Under the pieces are notes generated by a model that saw only the letters and a list, made by a program, of their open reading frames with translations, was not told where the DNA came from and made no database searches. Below are positions 52,899 through 64,000 of a DNA stretch of 64,000 nucleotides, piece by piece. Numbering within the stretch: position 1 is the first letter of the stretch; every line of letters starts with the position of its first letter. The stretch covers positions 124,001-188,000 of the forward strand of contig JAACJP010000050.1 in assembly GCA_013368375.1 (NCBI GenBank), written 5' to 3'. A program made the position numbers and the translations under genes. This stretch comes from Tricholomella constricta. Lineage: Eukaryota; Basidiomycota; Agaricomycetes; Agaricales; Lyophyllaceae.

Positions 52899-55656
52899 AT
52901 GTCTCTCTCATGGGTCCAACGCAAGACACGTTTGGCGGAACTTCTGAAGAACCAGGGTGGCGAGGACGCAGAAGGGTTGGCTCTCGATCAAATTCTACAC
53001 GGGCAAAGCGTGATCGGAAAGACATGTAAGTGCACTGTGGTTTAAGATGATGTTACACGCGCTAATATTCGGTGACGCGCTCGATCAGCGAAGACAACCG
53101 AAATCGACACAATACGATTCCAAGATAGGGACTTAATTGTTGCTGGAGCACTTGAGTATGGTCAATTTGGTGTGGTGCGCTTAATCTTGGTGTTTATTTT
53201 GAGCTTGCATCGCTGAAACACGAGGCCGCTTACTCGTAGATCTATGTCGTGACATGTCGCCTCAACGGACGGACGTATGTACGGAAGTCCATTGAGAAGA
53301 AATTTGCGCTTAGGTCGCGTGATGTGTGCCCGTCGGCCTCTGTCTCCCTAGGCTCTCGACTAACCAGGCTTAATTTAGCAATGCTCTCCTCAGATTGAAC
53401 GCGACATCCTGCTCCAGGCACACAAGACCGACTCGCAATGGGTCCCACATCTCCTTTGTGCTTTCCAGACGCCGACGCATCTCAATCTTGTGATGGACTA
53501 TGCGGAAGGCGGCAACCTTTGGGACGTCCTTGAGTCCAGTCCCCATGATGGCAGGGTCTTAGAATCCGATCTCATGTGGTGGACTCCCCAACTTGTCAGT
53601 GCGATTCATTGGTGTCATTCTCAGGGGTTCGTCCACCGGTACGTCGTCGGTAGCTTTCCTGCTATTCGCGTAGCTCAGTTGTTCTTAGGGATATCAAACC
53701 ACATAACTTTGTGTTGACACCCGATGCCCATATACTTCTCATCGACTTTGGAACGGCTGCGCCACTGTTGCCTCCGGATTTAGACGGGGTTCAACTTTTG
53801 CCCAAGCGGTACTGTCTCGTACCCTGCGGAACGTGCGACTATATATCTCCAGATATTCTTAAGGCACACGAGGCAGCTCTAGTAGCGCTCGAGATGGAAG
53901 ACGACAATGATTCTAGACGTTTGGTCGATGACGAAGATGATGGCGAGAGTCAGTACGGCCGCGAAACAGACTGGTGGAGCCTAGGCGCAATGCTTTACGA
54001 AATGGCCTACGGAACTGCCCCGTTCTTCGCTAAGGACATCAGACAGACGTATCTAAGGATAATGGATCACGAGGTTTTTCATAATTTCACTGATACTCAA
54101 CGAGTCTCTGAACATTCCCTCAGAAATGCCTCCGATTTGACCAATCAGCTTCAGTATCGCCTGGATATCAAGAGTTCCTGCGCTTGTACGGGTTCTCCAT
54201 TCTCGTTATTGGCCTTATGTCTCACATATGGTAGACTATTAACTCATCCTGAGCGACGTCTCGGTCGGCGAAACGTTCAGGAAGTAACTAAACATCGTAT
54301 CTTCCGTGCTGTGGAATGGAATAAGCTTCCCACACGTGAGCGGAAACTCTCATGTTTGATCATCATGCATTTTTCTTACATCATCTTCCCTCAGAGAAAG
54401 CTCCTATCGATCTCCACCTCCCACAGTTCACTTATACAGAGCCTGCGAAGGTCGCACATTCGCCCGTTCCCACTGGATTTCATTCACAATCACAGACCAA
54501 TGAAAGTTATTCCCAAGGATTTGCATTTTCCGCATTGTTCCAATCATCCAACGGATCATCCTCTCCAGGCCTATCCATCTTACGCTCACGATCGTCACCC
54601 CGCCCTGCACGTCCCATGGAGGAAGATACCACTGCCTCTTTCATTGGCTTCAGCTGGGGACCGCCGCTTGATGCATTCCCTTCTCAAAGTGAGGCCGAAG
54701 ACCCGGAAGCCATCGACGCCTCGCTTTCATATATGAATACACCCCGCCCTATCCGCGTCCCCTCGAACTACTTAACGCCCAACCCTGCAATGATCACACC
54801 CCGCTTCCCTGCCTCCCAACCCACCCCTTACGGATTTACCACCCCAATACGCCCTGGCGCCCTCCCAGCACACGCGACATTCACTCTCCAACGCACCAGC
54901 ACCATCCGCCGCACGTGCGAGCGCCGCACAATGTCCGACCGCGAGGCGATGAAGCAGCTCGTCGACTGCGTTGGCATGAGCGCGCGCAAGAAGGTGCTTG
55001 AGAGCGGCCGCAAGCCACGCCTCCTTACCCTCACGCGCTCGCGCTCAGGCAGCGAGAGCCTCATACGGAAAGAGCTCCGCTTCGACCCCAGCGCCGCACC
55101 CATCCCTGTCCCGAACCTTATCCGCGCCAGCACCAGCGCCGGCGCCGCGTCGACGCTCAGCTTGCACGCACGCGTAGCGAAACCCCCGAACCCCATCCTC
55201 GTAAATCAACACCCACACCAACACCGGAACAATCAGGACCAGGGTCAGGCGCAGGCGGCGTGGTCCGGGTCAGAGGACACGGACTCGGAGGGCCCACCGA
55301 GCCCTAGCCCGACGCCGCGCCCGGGGTCGGCGATGTCGACGCTATCGCGGCGGAGTGGGACGCCGACTGTGAGCTCGATGCGGATGGGGATGGTAGGGAC
55401 GATGTCGGGCACGAGTACCATGTTGCTTGGGATCCCGAGGAGTGCGAGTGGGCGGGCGTTGAGCTTTAGTCGGTCGATGGATCTGTCGGCGGTGTCCTTT
55501 CGGAGCTCCATGGCGATCAATGAGCGGGACGAGGACGAGGAGCGGGAGGAACGGTGGAAGACGCTTGAGGACATGGAGGGTAGGTTGGCGGTGATGCTGA
55601 GGGATATTAGAGGGGTGGAGGAGCGGCTGGCGGCAGTGGCGAGAGTGGCGTGGTGA
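52899..55656 (+). CDS. AGC-family serine/threonine protein kinase with long C-terminal tail
   Basis: Exon 1 (52899-53025) starts MSLSWVQRKTRLAELLKNQG. The kinase domain begins FQDRDLIVAGALEYGQFGV (a glycine-loop equivalent, degenerate), with Lys in YVRKSIEKKFALRSRD, the hinge LNLVMDYAEGGNLWDVL, the catalytic loop VHRDIKPHN (restored by splicing at ~53640), DFG in LLIDFGTAAPL, an activation segment ending GTCDYISPDIL in place of APE, and ETDWWSLGAMLYEMAYGTAP. LLTHPERRLGR and FRAVEWNKLP are AGC hallmarks. The activation segment is long and acidic inserts follow (MEDDNDSRRLVDDEDD). The C-terminal ~430 residues are Ser/Pro-rich, ending in a short coiled coil (EEREERWKTLEDMEGRLAVM). It resembles the citron/Rho-kinase side of AGC kinases, but the nearest homologue is not certain. 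Active-site residues are present, so it is probably active. Confidence 0.85.
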
Positions 55657-55915
55657 TGTTTATCCATTATGTACCATCCACACACACATAGACCGCGGGG
55701 ACTATGCGGGCGTGTCCCCAATGCTATAGAGGGACTCTAGTACTTATACCACCTCTAGTTGTACTTATCGATATCCACCATGCGAATAATAGTGTACGAT
55801 TTCGTAACGGAGGGGTGATAAAAGTACGTATAAAATACAATAGCGATAATTTACAGCCAAGAACGATCTAATGGTGCTCTTTATTACCATTTATGTTTGC
55901 CTCTAGCCCCCAAGC

Positions 55916-58099
55916 TCACTTGGCTGCTGCCTCCTGCGACGAATCCATGACCTGCGTCGTAACTTTCGAGACCATCAAGAATGCCTCAAACATCGCGGGA
56001 ACGACAAACGGCTCCCTACACTCGCGCTTGACGTCCTCCAATGCGGCTTCCATCTCACCTCTCATCCGCTTCTCCGCCACCAGCTCCGCCTCGACCGCCC
56101 GCAGCCTCGTACGCAGCACTGTTTCATACATTATACACGGCGTCAGGACATCCACACCGAAACAAAGCGATTCAAAACGGACGACCGAAGGAAAAACCAA
56201 AAAAAAACCAAAAAAGAAACAAAACGAAAATAAGCAAGATAAAACAACTTGGACGCACCGGCATCCTCGTGTGCCTCCTCCTCTCCCTCCCTCTCCCTCT
56301 CCCTCTCCCTCTTTCCGTATTCACCACTTCTAGCGCCACTCCCACTCCCACTCCCACTCCCACTCCCATTCCCGTTCGCACTCCCGCTACTTAGGACCTT
56401 CGCATGCGTCAAAGCGTCCACCTCCTTGAGCTCCGACAAGATCGCCGTCTCGCGCACGACGCCCGCCGTGATCTGCCTCCGCACGTCCCACAGCTCGCGC
56501 GTCAGCTGCTTGACCTTGTTTTCTCTGTCCTGGACCTGCGCCGGCGGGGCCGGGGCTGGGGCTGGCATGGGAGGAGGGGCTAGTATGGGAGGAGGGGCTG
56601 GTTTGATAGGAGGAGCGGCTGGTATGGGAGGAGGGGCGGCGGCATGAAAGGGAGCGAGAGGCGAGAGTGGCGGAAGGGCATGGGCATGGGCATGGGCATG
56701 GGCACGGGGGGGTGCTGGCGCTGGGCGGCGTCTGGACTCGGGGCTGCGGGTGCGGGTGCGGCTGCGCTTGCGGGAAGCATGCGTAAGGGGGGGAAAGTGT
56801 GTTTGGAATTGGGGCCGCGGGGGAAGGGGCAGTCTTAATTGCATCGAGGACGCTGCCGCTGTTTGTTGTGGGAATTTGTAGGTCTGGGTGGAAAAGGTCA
56901 GCCCGGGTGGGGTCTGTAAGTAAGCAAAACGGGGAGTCTGGTCAGAGCATTCGATGCGATGGTGTTTTGGTTTAAAAGGATCAGACTTGGGCACGCACGG
57001 AGCCGGAGTCTTGAGCAGGCAGTGGCAGTGGGGGAGGAACCTTGGGTGAGGCGGACATGAGATTAAGAAACCCTGCGACGGGGAAGATAATGGACGCACG
57101 ACGGGTGAGATGGATTGCACTTTGACGGACCTCTGTATATGCAGGAGCAAGCGTTAGGAGTCGCTGATTGTTAGTGGAAGATGGTGGTATTGGGGGGCGT
57201 ACCATGGGCGTGGCTTGCCTTGAAGACGATATGGACATTGGGGAGCCATCGCACTGGTAAGATGGGCCTGGCATATCCTGTCATAGCAATCAAATTAGAT
57301 CCAGATCGCATGCACATAATGCAGAGGTATACCCAGCGCGTAGATGGGGGTGGCGATGGTAGCGATGAGGCCACAGAATCTCGGCCATGCGGCTGGACAG
57401 ATAGGACGATGAGCGGAAATCACACGCGCCAGGGTTGGCAGGACTTGCATTGGGAAGCGAGGGTTCGATGGGTTCGGCTTTGGGCAACTTTAGCGCTGAG
57501 GCCATGTCATCCAACAGCAGCTGGGCCTCGTCCCGGAAGCCTGGCGGCGCTGCGTCTGATCGGCGCTGTTGCTCATGGTGGTATATGACACCTCTTGGAA
57601 AGAAAGAGTTGATTAAGTGACTGAAGAGCTGCACATGGTGTTTAACGTACGGGCGCTTCTCCCATAGGGATAGCCGATCACTTGTCGGTACACGTGTGTT
57701 TAGGCTAGTCTTGGGGCGAGCTTGGGGGGATGACATACATTGATAGCGTCCTAAGTAGTTGTTTCCGTGCCCCTTCTTCGTCCTTGCCCCATATACGGGT
57801 CACCAGTTGCCTGTGCAGAAGCTGAACAGTACACGTTCTCATCTGAGAATCTATGATGTTCACAAGGTCTCGCCGAGACTTACGCCGTTCTGGGCGGCCT
57901 TGAGCCACTGGAAATTGCACTCTGCCTTTCCGTCGGGCAATTTAGTTATTGTGATGCTGTCCGTCTTGGGGTGGGGCATTTTAAGCGTCAGCAGGTCCTC
58001 CTTCAGGACCTTGATGCCTGCGAAGCTGCCTTGATACAAATCTCGAGCCTTGGTGCCATAGTATCGAACAGTCACAGCCAGGTCAAGAGTGCCGCTCAT
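55916..58099 (-). CDS. Proline-rich, coiled-coil protein (single-gene model)
   Basis: The minus-strand start MSGTLDLAVTVRYYGTKARD (58099; another Met precedes it) leads through LKMPHPKTDSITITKLPDGK, a helical part (LLHRQLVTRIWGKDEEGARK) and an Ala/Ser/Pro-rich stretch to a large Pro-rich section (APPPIPAAPPIKPAPPPILA) and a coiled coil (QDRENKVKQLTRELWDVRRQ). A (Gly-Ser)n run, an Arg/Glu-repeat from hexanucleotide repeats at 56280-56365, a second coiled coil (RTRLRAVEAELVAEKRMRGE) and the end SSQEAAAK follow. The middle junctions between 57.6 and 57.2 kb are uncertain; it might be two genes. No enzymatic domain was found. It may be a scaffold or nuclear protein (KRSRTRTRSPESRRR resembles an NLS). 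Confidence 0.55.
56281..56366. repeat. (CTCCCT)n and (CACTCC)n hexanucleotide repeats
   Basis: Two adjacent hexamer arrays, translated on the minus strand as Arg-Glu and Gly-Ser runs of the coiled-coil protein. Length polymorphism would change the protein in two-residue steps. Confidence 0.85.
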
Positions 58100-58398
58100 C
58101 ATAAGCCAGCCATAAAAAGTCGTAAATAAAGAAAGCAAAAACTTTTGGACTCGAGGCCAGCGCCCTTGTCAATGGTCACGTGGTCGTTGCGGTGAGATCA
58201 TCCCCATCCGACTCCCAAGCGCGCCGCAAGTCTTGCGAGTACAAATTTGGGTGTCTTGGGCAACGAGACGAGACTGATTCAAACAACGTAGATATTGACA
58301 GCGATAGATGTACTGCGATGAGAAAACATGTGTTTATAAGATACAGATGGTAGTTCGTACTGCTTGCTGGGTCGCAACCCCCTAATCATACAATACGT

Positions 58399-58945
58399 CT
58401 AGAATCCAACGCTGATCAGATAATCGGCCAGCCCCTCGACGACGGGTGTGGTTTCTGGAGCCTGCAGAGGCGCGACGTATTCCGCAACAAGGATTGCTTG
58501 GACAGTCTTGACAATAACACAACCATCGGCCTGTGGATGTACATGAATGAACGGAATTTAGACACCGAAAATATTGCTACGCACCTGCTTCTTGCCGTAG
58601 ATACTGCGATCTGTCGTCCGCACGACGAAGAATTTGTCGCCGTGAAGACGCACGCCGGTCGCTTGCGCTGTTTCCGGCGCCTTGACAGCCGCGATGAGCG
58701 CATTCTGTTCCTCGGTAGATAGCTAAATCAAAGAAAAAGGCGCAATTTGAGTGCGACCATCCACACTATTTTTCCAATACCTACTGTGTATCCTGGGCTG
58801 GAGGCCCAGATTCCACCTTGCAGACCCACGATTGCGGCCTTGGTGACTTTGCCACTTCCGACGAGGTTTGTGTCAACGTAGGCTGCATATCGTCAATGGT
58901 TTCCCCAGATAGCTAAGATCCTGGAGACTTACATTGCCAAGACAT
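58399..58945 (-). CDS. PFY1: Profilin
   Basis: A four-exon minus-strand gene encodes ~126 aa: MSWQ-SYVDTNLVGSGKVTKA, AAIVGLQGGIWASSPGYT, LSTEEQNALIAAVKAPETAQ, GVRLHGDKFFVVRTTDRSIY, GKKQADGCVIVKTVQAILVA, ending EGLADYLISVGF. The N-terminal WQ-Y and C-terminal YL form the poly-proline binding face; the GxxLxGxKFxVxR segment is diagnostic. Profilin binds monomeric actin, speeds ADP/ATP exchange and feeds formin-driven filament growth at cell tips. The first exon has only 13 coding nt (MSWQ plus one base). Introns have GTAAGT/GTAGGT/GTGCGT donors. Length and motifs are normal, and nothing suggests inactivation. Confidence 0.96.
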
Positions 58946-59434
58946 GGTGTATAAGAGAGAAAAATGAGGAGGATGACAGTTGAAGAGGAGGATGCGTTGA
59001 AAGTGCTAACTCGGAAGCGGGATCGGAGATGTCCTCGATATGAATGAATCTGATCGGCCATGACATAATGCCGGCCCTACATTCATCACATGATCCTCTT
59101 ACGTTCACCCGTCGACGCAAGTCGCGCAGTTTTGTTTGTCGCCTCTCCGCGGAATTGCCACGTAAACATAGTGAGTATCGACCCGGGATGTCCTCTGATC
59201 TTTCTCATATGCGAGGCTATCTACGCGGACCAACAACGGCCTGGACAACAACCAAGCACATGTCGCGCCTTTCAAAGCTCAGCAAATGGTTATCTATGGC
59301 CTGACTCATGGTCCTTTGTACCAGCGCTTTCTGTTCCTCGGACGCTGAGGTCTTATGGAAAAAGCTCGTCGCGTCAAACGCTTGAGCTTCTTTATCATGA
59401 CAACCACGCGCAGTGCAAGCTTTACAGGAGATGC
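58946..59434. other. Intergenic region upstream of profilin
   Basis: 489 bp with no recognised gene; presumed profilin promoter and 3' flank of the next candidate gene. Confidence 0.45.
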
Positions 59435-59767
59435 CTATAACGCGCTGCACGTTGCTTCGAGATTCTGAGCTGCTCTGCTGTTCCTGAAGCCAAGGAGGCG
59501 TCCAAGCTCAACGGCAGCCGTAAACAAATAAAGGGTTATCAGGCCTTGCGAATGCTCAGGGCATCTGTGTTCAATCGACCTACCAAATGAAATGATAATT
59601 CGGCCCTTCTCGTCATCTCTTTCCTTCTCGGATTTAGTTGCTGCAGACGCATCGAAATGTACACCGTGGTCTAGGGTCTAGGACATGCTAGCTACGCGTT
59701 ATGAAAGTACGTTGCACTCACCATGATGTAAGCGGCACTTTTCTTCAAAAAGCGCATGCTTGTCCAT
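59435..59767 (-). CDS. Candidate small protein (93 aa), unknown
   Basis: Exons 59722-59767 and 59435-59670 join in phase over a 51-nt intron with a GTGAGT donor and TAG acceptor. The product begins MDKHALFEEKCRLHHD, continues EKERDDEKGRIIISFGRSIE and then a less polar part (LITLYLFTAAVELGRLLGF). It contains several His and Cys residues but no recognisable zinc motif. There is no paralogue here and no known family, so support is only the in-phase intron. A partial open frame on the opposite strand was judged less likely. Confidence 0.35.
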
Positions 59768-61514
59768 TGGCGGACCATTGTAAGCATTTTATAGAGGGTA
59801 AGACGTAACAGTAGGTACATGTAGCGAAGTATACACTGAACGAGACACAGAGGGCATTCCAAGGCTGACTGGAAGATAAGATTTTCTGTTTCCTAAAATA
59901 AAAGCAAACTCGAAGCATAGGGAAAGTGGCCTCTATTGCGGTGTATCACCAGACATAAACGCTCAAGAAGATCAAGGATTACGGCAAACAGCTGCAATGA
60001 ATTGAATCCAAAACCGAGAGTAGATAAGTACTCGAGATTTAAAGTCTCTTAGTGAGGGATTGGGTCTATGTAAACCGTGGTGGCTGAAAAGTCGCATTTT
60101 ACTGAGCGGCGGACACTGAGGACCCTCCCTTATGCTGACCAATGTTCCATTTTCATGCGACGAAACTCGGCCTGAAATGGCCCTCACCCTTGATTTTTAT
60201 GCGTACGAAGTTGCCAAAAACTCGGACGACCTCAGATTTTCATGAGCCGATTTGGGTCTGGTCGGTAGCAATGTCTCTTTTTTATGCGTACAGAATTGGT
60301 CCGGGGGGAAAGGCACCCGGTTATTTACTTACTGAGAAAAAAATTGAGGATGAGACCAAACGGAGGGCCTACATTGTGCACACAGCTTTACAATCCCTAA
60401 CTGGTCGAATTGAACCATGTACAGATGCAATTGCATCAGGATGCTCATGAGGTAAATATTCAGAGGTATTCCTATTCGGGTCGTGAAATTGATTACTTGA
60501 TCAGAGTTGATCGCGCCTGCAACTTGCTCTTAATCCTCACCGCGCCGCTTGTCGATGTGCCTAATCGCCTAATCCATAGGTGAAAATAGTCAATATCTAG
60601 TCTAGTATGCATCATGGACCCATATTCGCGCATCCGGGCACCCTGCTGCGTTTGGATCTTCAGCTTTCGGCTTAACCGAGCACCGCACACCAAGGATACA
60701 GGGCCGTGAAGGCAATGGCGCAGTCTCAGGTAGTGCCCCCATAGGCCTGACTCTGCTAATTGAACTGTTTCAAGGTCGTGCAGTGAAGGATTCGACTGGG
60801 ACGTGAATGAAGCTATGACTTGTGTCAAAAGGTGCTCGGGTTGTAGTTGACGATCCAGGATCGTGACCTTCGTCGGTGAGCACTTTCACTATATTGGCAT
60901 ATCTTGATATGAGCTCAAGCCATATAGTGTTGTATCTGTTCCTAACTAACCCTCTTTTGTCCACTCTCTGTAGATCGAATCTCAGAATGCAGGACGTCAA
61001 AATCTCCTGGGGACAGCTCCCAATTCCCCCATCTTTTCCTCTCCCTGCTACGCGTCTCTCACCTCAGTCATTCCTTGAAGTAACTTTGTGTATCACGCAT
61101 AAGAAAGGTGGGTTTGTGATGCTTTTGTTCAGTGGTATGGTGCCACTAACGTTCTTTCTTCCCCTCTCAGCATTCGGTGCGATGCCGACTCTCCGACCCT
61201 CACCTTCTCCTCCTATTCCTATTGTCGCTTTCACATTCTTTCTGATTCTATGTTCTACCCGACCCTTTCTTAATATTATACTCTCTCTTGCCCAATCATC
61301 CTCTGTGCTGTCGGCTGCCGTCACTGTCGTATGCCTCATATTTGGCTGCCTTGTGTATTTTCTCTGCCTTGGTGAGTTCATCGTATATTTTCTTGCAGTT
61401 CTGACATCTGACCCATTATGATAAGTCCATGTCTATAAACCCTTCACCTTCCCCCGGCTTTTCTCTACCCTGCGTGGTTTTCGGCGATGGTATGGGCAGC
61501 CTCACATTTTGCAC
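59768..61514. other. Unresolved region upstream of the Ulp1-like gene
   Basis: About 1.7 kb. Near 60150-60290 the words TTTTCATGCG/TTTTTATGCGTACGAA recur about every 40 bp. A 181-codon plus-strand ORF at 60876-61421 has several hydrophobic runs (FVMLLFSGMVPLTFFLPLSA, AAVTVVCLIFGCLVYFLC) but also good internal splice signals, so it may be non-coding or 5' exons of the next gene. Confidence 0.3.
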
Positions 61515-64000
61515 ATGCGAATGGACTGGCTGAGGCAACTCATCTGTCGGAGGGCGATGTATGATGACTCCTCTATGTTCACATCCATGCGCCTTATCGG
61601 CGGAGGCAGGAGTCGACAGCGGAGAGCGCCAGGAGATGAACACGCATGGCTTCAGGCCGTTGCGCTTCACCATAGCATTGCCACCCCGCTGGAAACCGCC
61701 GACCTCGTCGACGACTGCTATGAGCGTATCGCAAGCCTACCCTTGAACAGTCGTCCGATACCGACGCCAGTGCCTCGCATGGAGTTGACCCGTTCCGACC
61801 TCCTCGACCTTCTCAGCAACAATTGGCTGGACGACTGCCACATTCTCGCTGGCATCAAATACATTATCCACAGCGCCGCTTACCCCAGGATTGCAGCAAC
61901 AGACCCCCTTCACATTCTCTGTCTGAGCCGAGCACGCGATAGACTCGAAGAAGGGAAGGATGCCTCCCTGGTGCTGTTGTCAAAGGTGTATACACCGTTG
62001 ACACCTCTTGATTTTTCCCTGCTGTCTGGGCAAGTTACCGAGCTGTACATCCCCCTCCACGAAAATAAGAACCATTGGACACTCCTCCATCTCAACTTCA
62101 CTGCCAGCGCATACTCTTACGCGGATTGCAAGAAGAAAGACCAGTCCAAGGTTGAGCCTCCACCCGATCAATGTGACCTTCTTGCGTGGTGGCTGGACGG
62201 TCTCGGACTCAACTTCCGAGCCCTCAATAAGGTTTTGTTCCCGGTTTCGAGGCTACCTCACCAACTTGACAATGATTCATGTGGGATCATCGTCCTTAGT
62301 CTCATGGCATCTATCTTGCTTCAGCACGAGCTGTGGATGCCCGAACGAGCTGCCATTGAGCGAATGCTCTGGTTCCTTCGATTGAGCAGCCCGCCTCACG
62401 ACAAAAGTGATGTCGAGCCTGATTTTGAGTGGCACCATTTCACGGACACAGATGAGGATGACAACGTGGTATGTCTTGTTTCGAATTAATTGGTATCGGG
62501 CTCTGCTAATATTGTTATACCTTTTTAGTGTATCATCTCAGTTTGTTCCTTTGATTCTCTGGGTAACACAGTCGACTCCACGCACTCGTTCTCTCTGCAC
62601 CCTTCTTTCTCCTCAAGTCCCTCTTCGTCTACCATTGCTCTGTTACCCGAGGCATTGGATCCATCTATCGGGACAACTTCAGCATCCTCCTCTGTCCCCT
62701 TCTCCAGCCCATCCCTCACTTCGCTTTCATATGAGTCATCAGTAGCATCTCTCAAAAAGAGGTCATCGTCATCCCTCATTGCCTCCCCGTCCAGTTCGGA
62801 CGATGAGTCTGATACTTCCGACGCCATGGACTATCATCAGCTAAAGCGCCATAAGGGACATGGTCCTCGGAAAGGCTCGTCGTGGGCAAAGCAGAAGGCT
62901 CTCAAAGTGCAGGCTAAGGACACCGCCTTCGAGGGACATGCAATGAAGCTTCGGAACTTCAGGTCAAAAATCCTGGAGATTGATCCCCATGCCGAGCTCA
63001 AGGAAGATGACCTATGTGCTGTGCGGTGCTCTGCATGTGCCGGATGGCTTGAGATGCGTGCAGTGTATGACATCCTGCGCTTCTCTGAGCATCGGCGTGG
63101 AGGCAAATGCCAAGCTCGCCAGAGCACCGGCATGGTCAGCAAGTCGTTGTTCGCAATGGGCTTTGTTCGAAAGACGAAAGAAATTGCTGCGTCGAAGATC
63201 TGTACAACGCCCCTCCCATGCCCTGGTCTTACACGTGAATCTGACCCAAATGTCAACACATATCTCATGCGAACTACGGCGACTTATGGTGGTGCACTCT
63301 CCCGTCTTTCAATTGCCAAATCTCTGTTTCATGACATACATCAATGGAAGGACCTCAGCATGCAGCAGCGGCGAATGGTCATTCGTCGGCAGGAGGTGTT
63401 GGCTTCTTGGAAGATTGCGCGACAAGTGGAGGCCGTGTTCTCAGTGAAGTGTGAGGAGAATGTTCATACACCCGTCGGTACCGACCCGCTGCCGTGCCCC
63501 GCATGCAAATCACTCTATAAGCTACCCAGCTTCCAGGCCGCCCTTCGCCGCCCACTCCCTGCTGAACACAATATGAAGTATGTTCCGAAGGCCTATCGGA
63601 ACACGGCTCTTGGCGAGATATATTTGAAGTTCCATGGTGTTCGGGAACTAATGGAAATTGTATGTACCAAAAAACCTTTGGCGTGAATCCGAGTCTATAT
63701 CTGACGACAAATGTAGGATGATGGGAAGTCTCCATGGCTCAAGTTTGCTGTGGGTGCCGCAGCTGGCGATTATCAGTCGCAAACAGTCCTTGGAATGGTA
63801 GAGGCATTCGTTCTCAAGGCTGAACGGCTTCGAAGAGGGAAAACTCTGCGGAACATGAAGTATTCTGGGGCTTTCAGTGACTTCAGTGACATGCTCGCTT
63901 CCCTTTCGCCTGTTGCCTACCGAAACTTCCAAGCACAGTTTGGTGGTCGGACACTTGAAGGTCTCCGGTGAGTTTATTTCGTGCTGTGCTACTAGTGCAC
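61515..64000 (+). CDS. Ulp1 (C48)-like protease gene of probable mobile-element type, 3' end missing
   Basis: Exons 61515-62468, 62529-63659 and 63717-63967 join in phase and the gene runs off the right edge after a GTGAGT donor. The first exon has a Ulp1/SENP-like core: LLDLLSNNWLDDCHILAGI, then the catalytic His in ENKNHWTLLHLNF, Asp in SYADCKK and the Cys in LDNDSCGIIVLSLMA. The second exon is Ser-rich and then carries paired Cys (CSACAGWLEM, RRGGKCQARQ; LPCPACKSLYK) and a basic segment (LKRHKGHGPRKGSSWAKQK). The third has SPVAYRNFQAQFGGRTLEGLR. Such Ulp1-plus-Cys-cluster proteins are abundant and repetitive in agaricomycetes and are often tied to transposon-like genes. No terminal repeats are visible. 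The start codon is uncertain because upstream exons may exist. The catalytic triad looks intact. Confidence 0.75.

Overview
The window is nuclear DNA of a filamentous basidiomycete, most likely an agaricomycete. Nearly every gene is interrupted by 45-65 nt GT...AG introns. The gene content is fungal: ORC5, profilin, eS30, a Kre9/KNH wall protein, GH1 and lineage-expanded F-box/leucine-rich proteins. Spacing is tight, with many divergent or convergent pairs. I read splice sites by eye and checked codon phase at most junctions; where I did not, the entry says so.

Layout. 0-20 kb is housekeeping with two F-box paralogues: a GH1 5' end cut by the left edge, a hemerythrin-like protein, F-box gene A (-), a U2 snRNA gene (-), a ~7.7 kb BEACH/WD40 giant gene (-), an EthD-like gene (-), F-box gene B (+), a four-TM protein (-) and ORC5 (+). 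20-27 kb is a repeat-rich island. It holds a KNH-like gene fragment, three direct copies of a ~0.9-1 kb unit that each carry an intact three-exon orphan gene (168-171 aa), a Copia-type gag-only insertion between copies 1 and 2, and a second KNH fragment on the minus strand. 27-35 kb holds an F-box/WD40 gene, RPS30 and a short-chain dehydrogenase. 35-42 kb holds a frameshifted F-box pseudogene and a chromodomain-like/coiled-coil nuclear protein. 43-46 kb holds a GNAT acetyltransferase, the intact KNH gene, and a decayed fourth orphan copy facing it. This convergent pair mirrors, in inverted orientation, the pair at 26-27 kb. 46-59 kb holds mitochondrial dihydrolipoamide dehydrogenase, a small unknown gene with an inverted partial copy upstream, an extended SDR, an AGC-family kinase, a proline-rich/coiled-coil gene and profilin. 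The right end enters a large gene with a Ulp1 (C48)-like protease domain plus a Cys-containing region, probably a mobile-element-type family.

The least explained material is the orphan gene family. Its three copies keep phase, both introns, a TATA-like box and mostly an overlapping upstream ORF, and differ by codon-multiple indels. It is repeatedly linked to KNH-like sequence. The ordinary genes act separately (replication initiation, splicing, translation, PDH/OGDH E3, actin dynamics, wall biogenesis, ubiquitin-ligase adaptors); no operon or metabolic cluster is evident.
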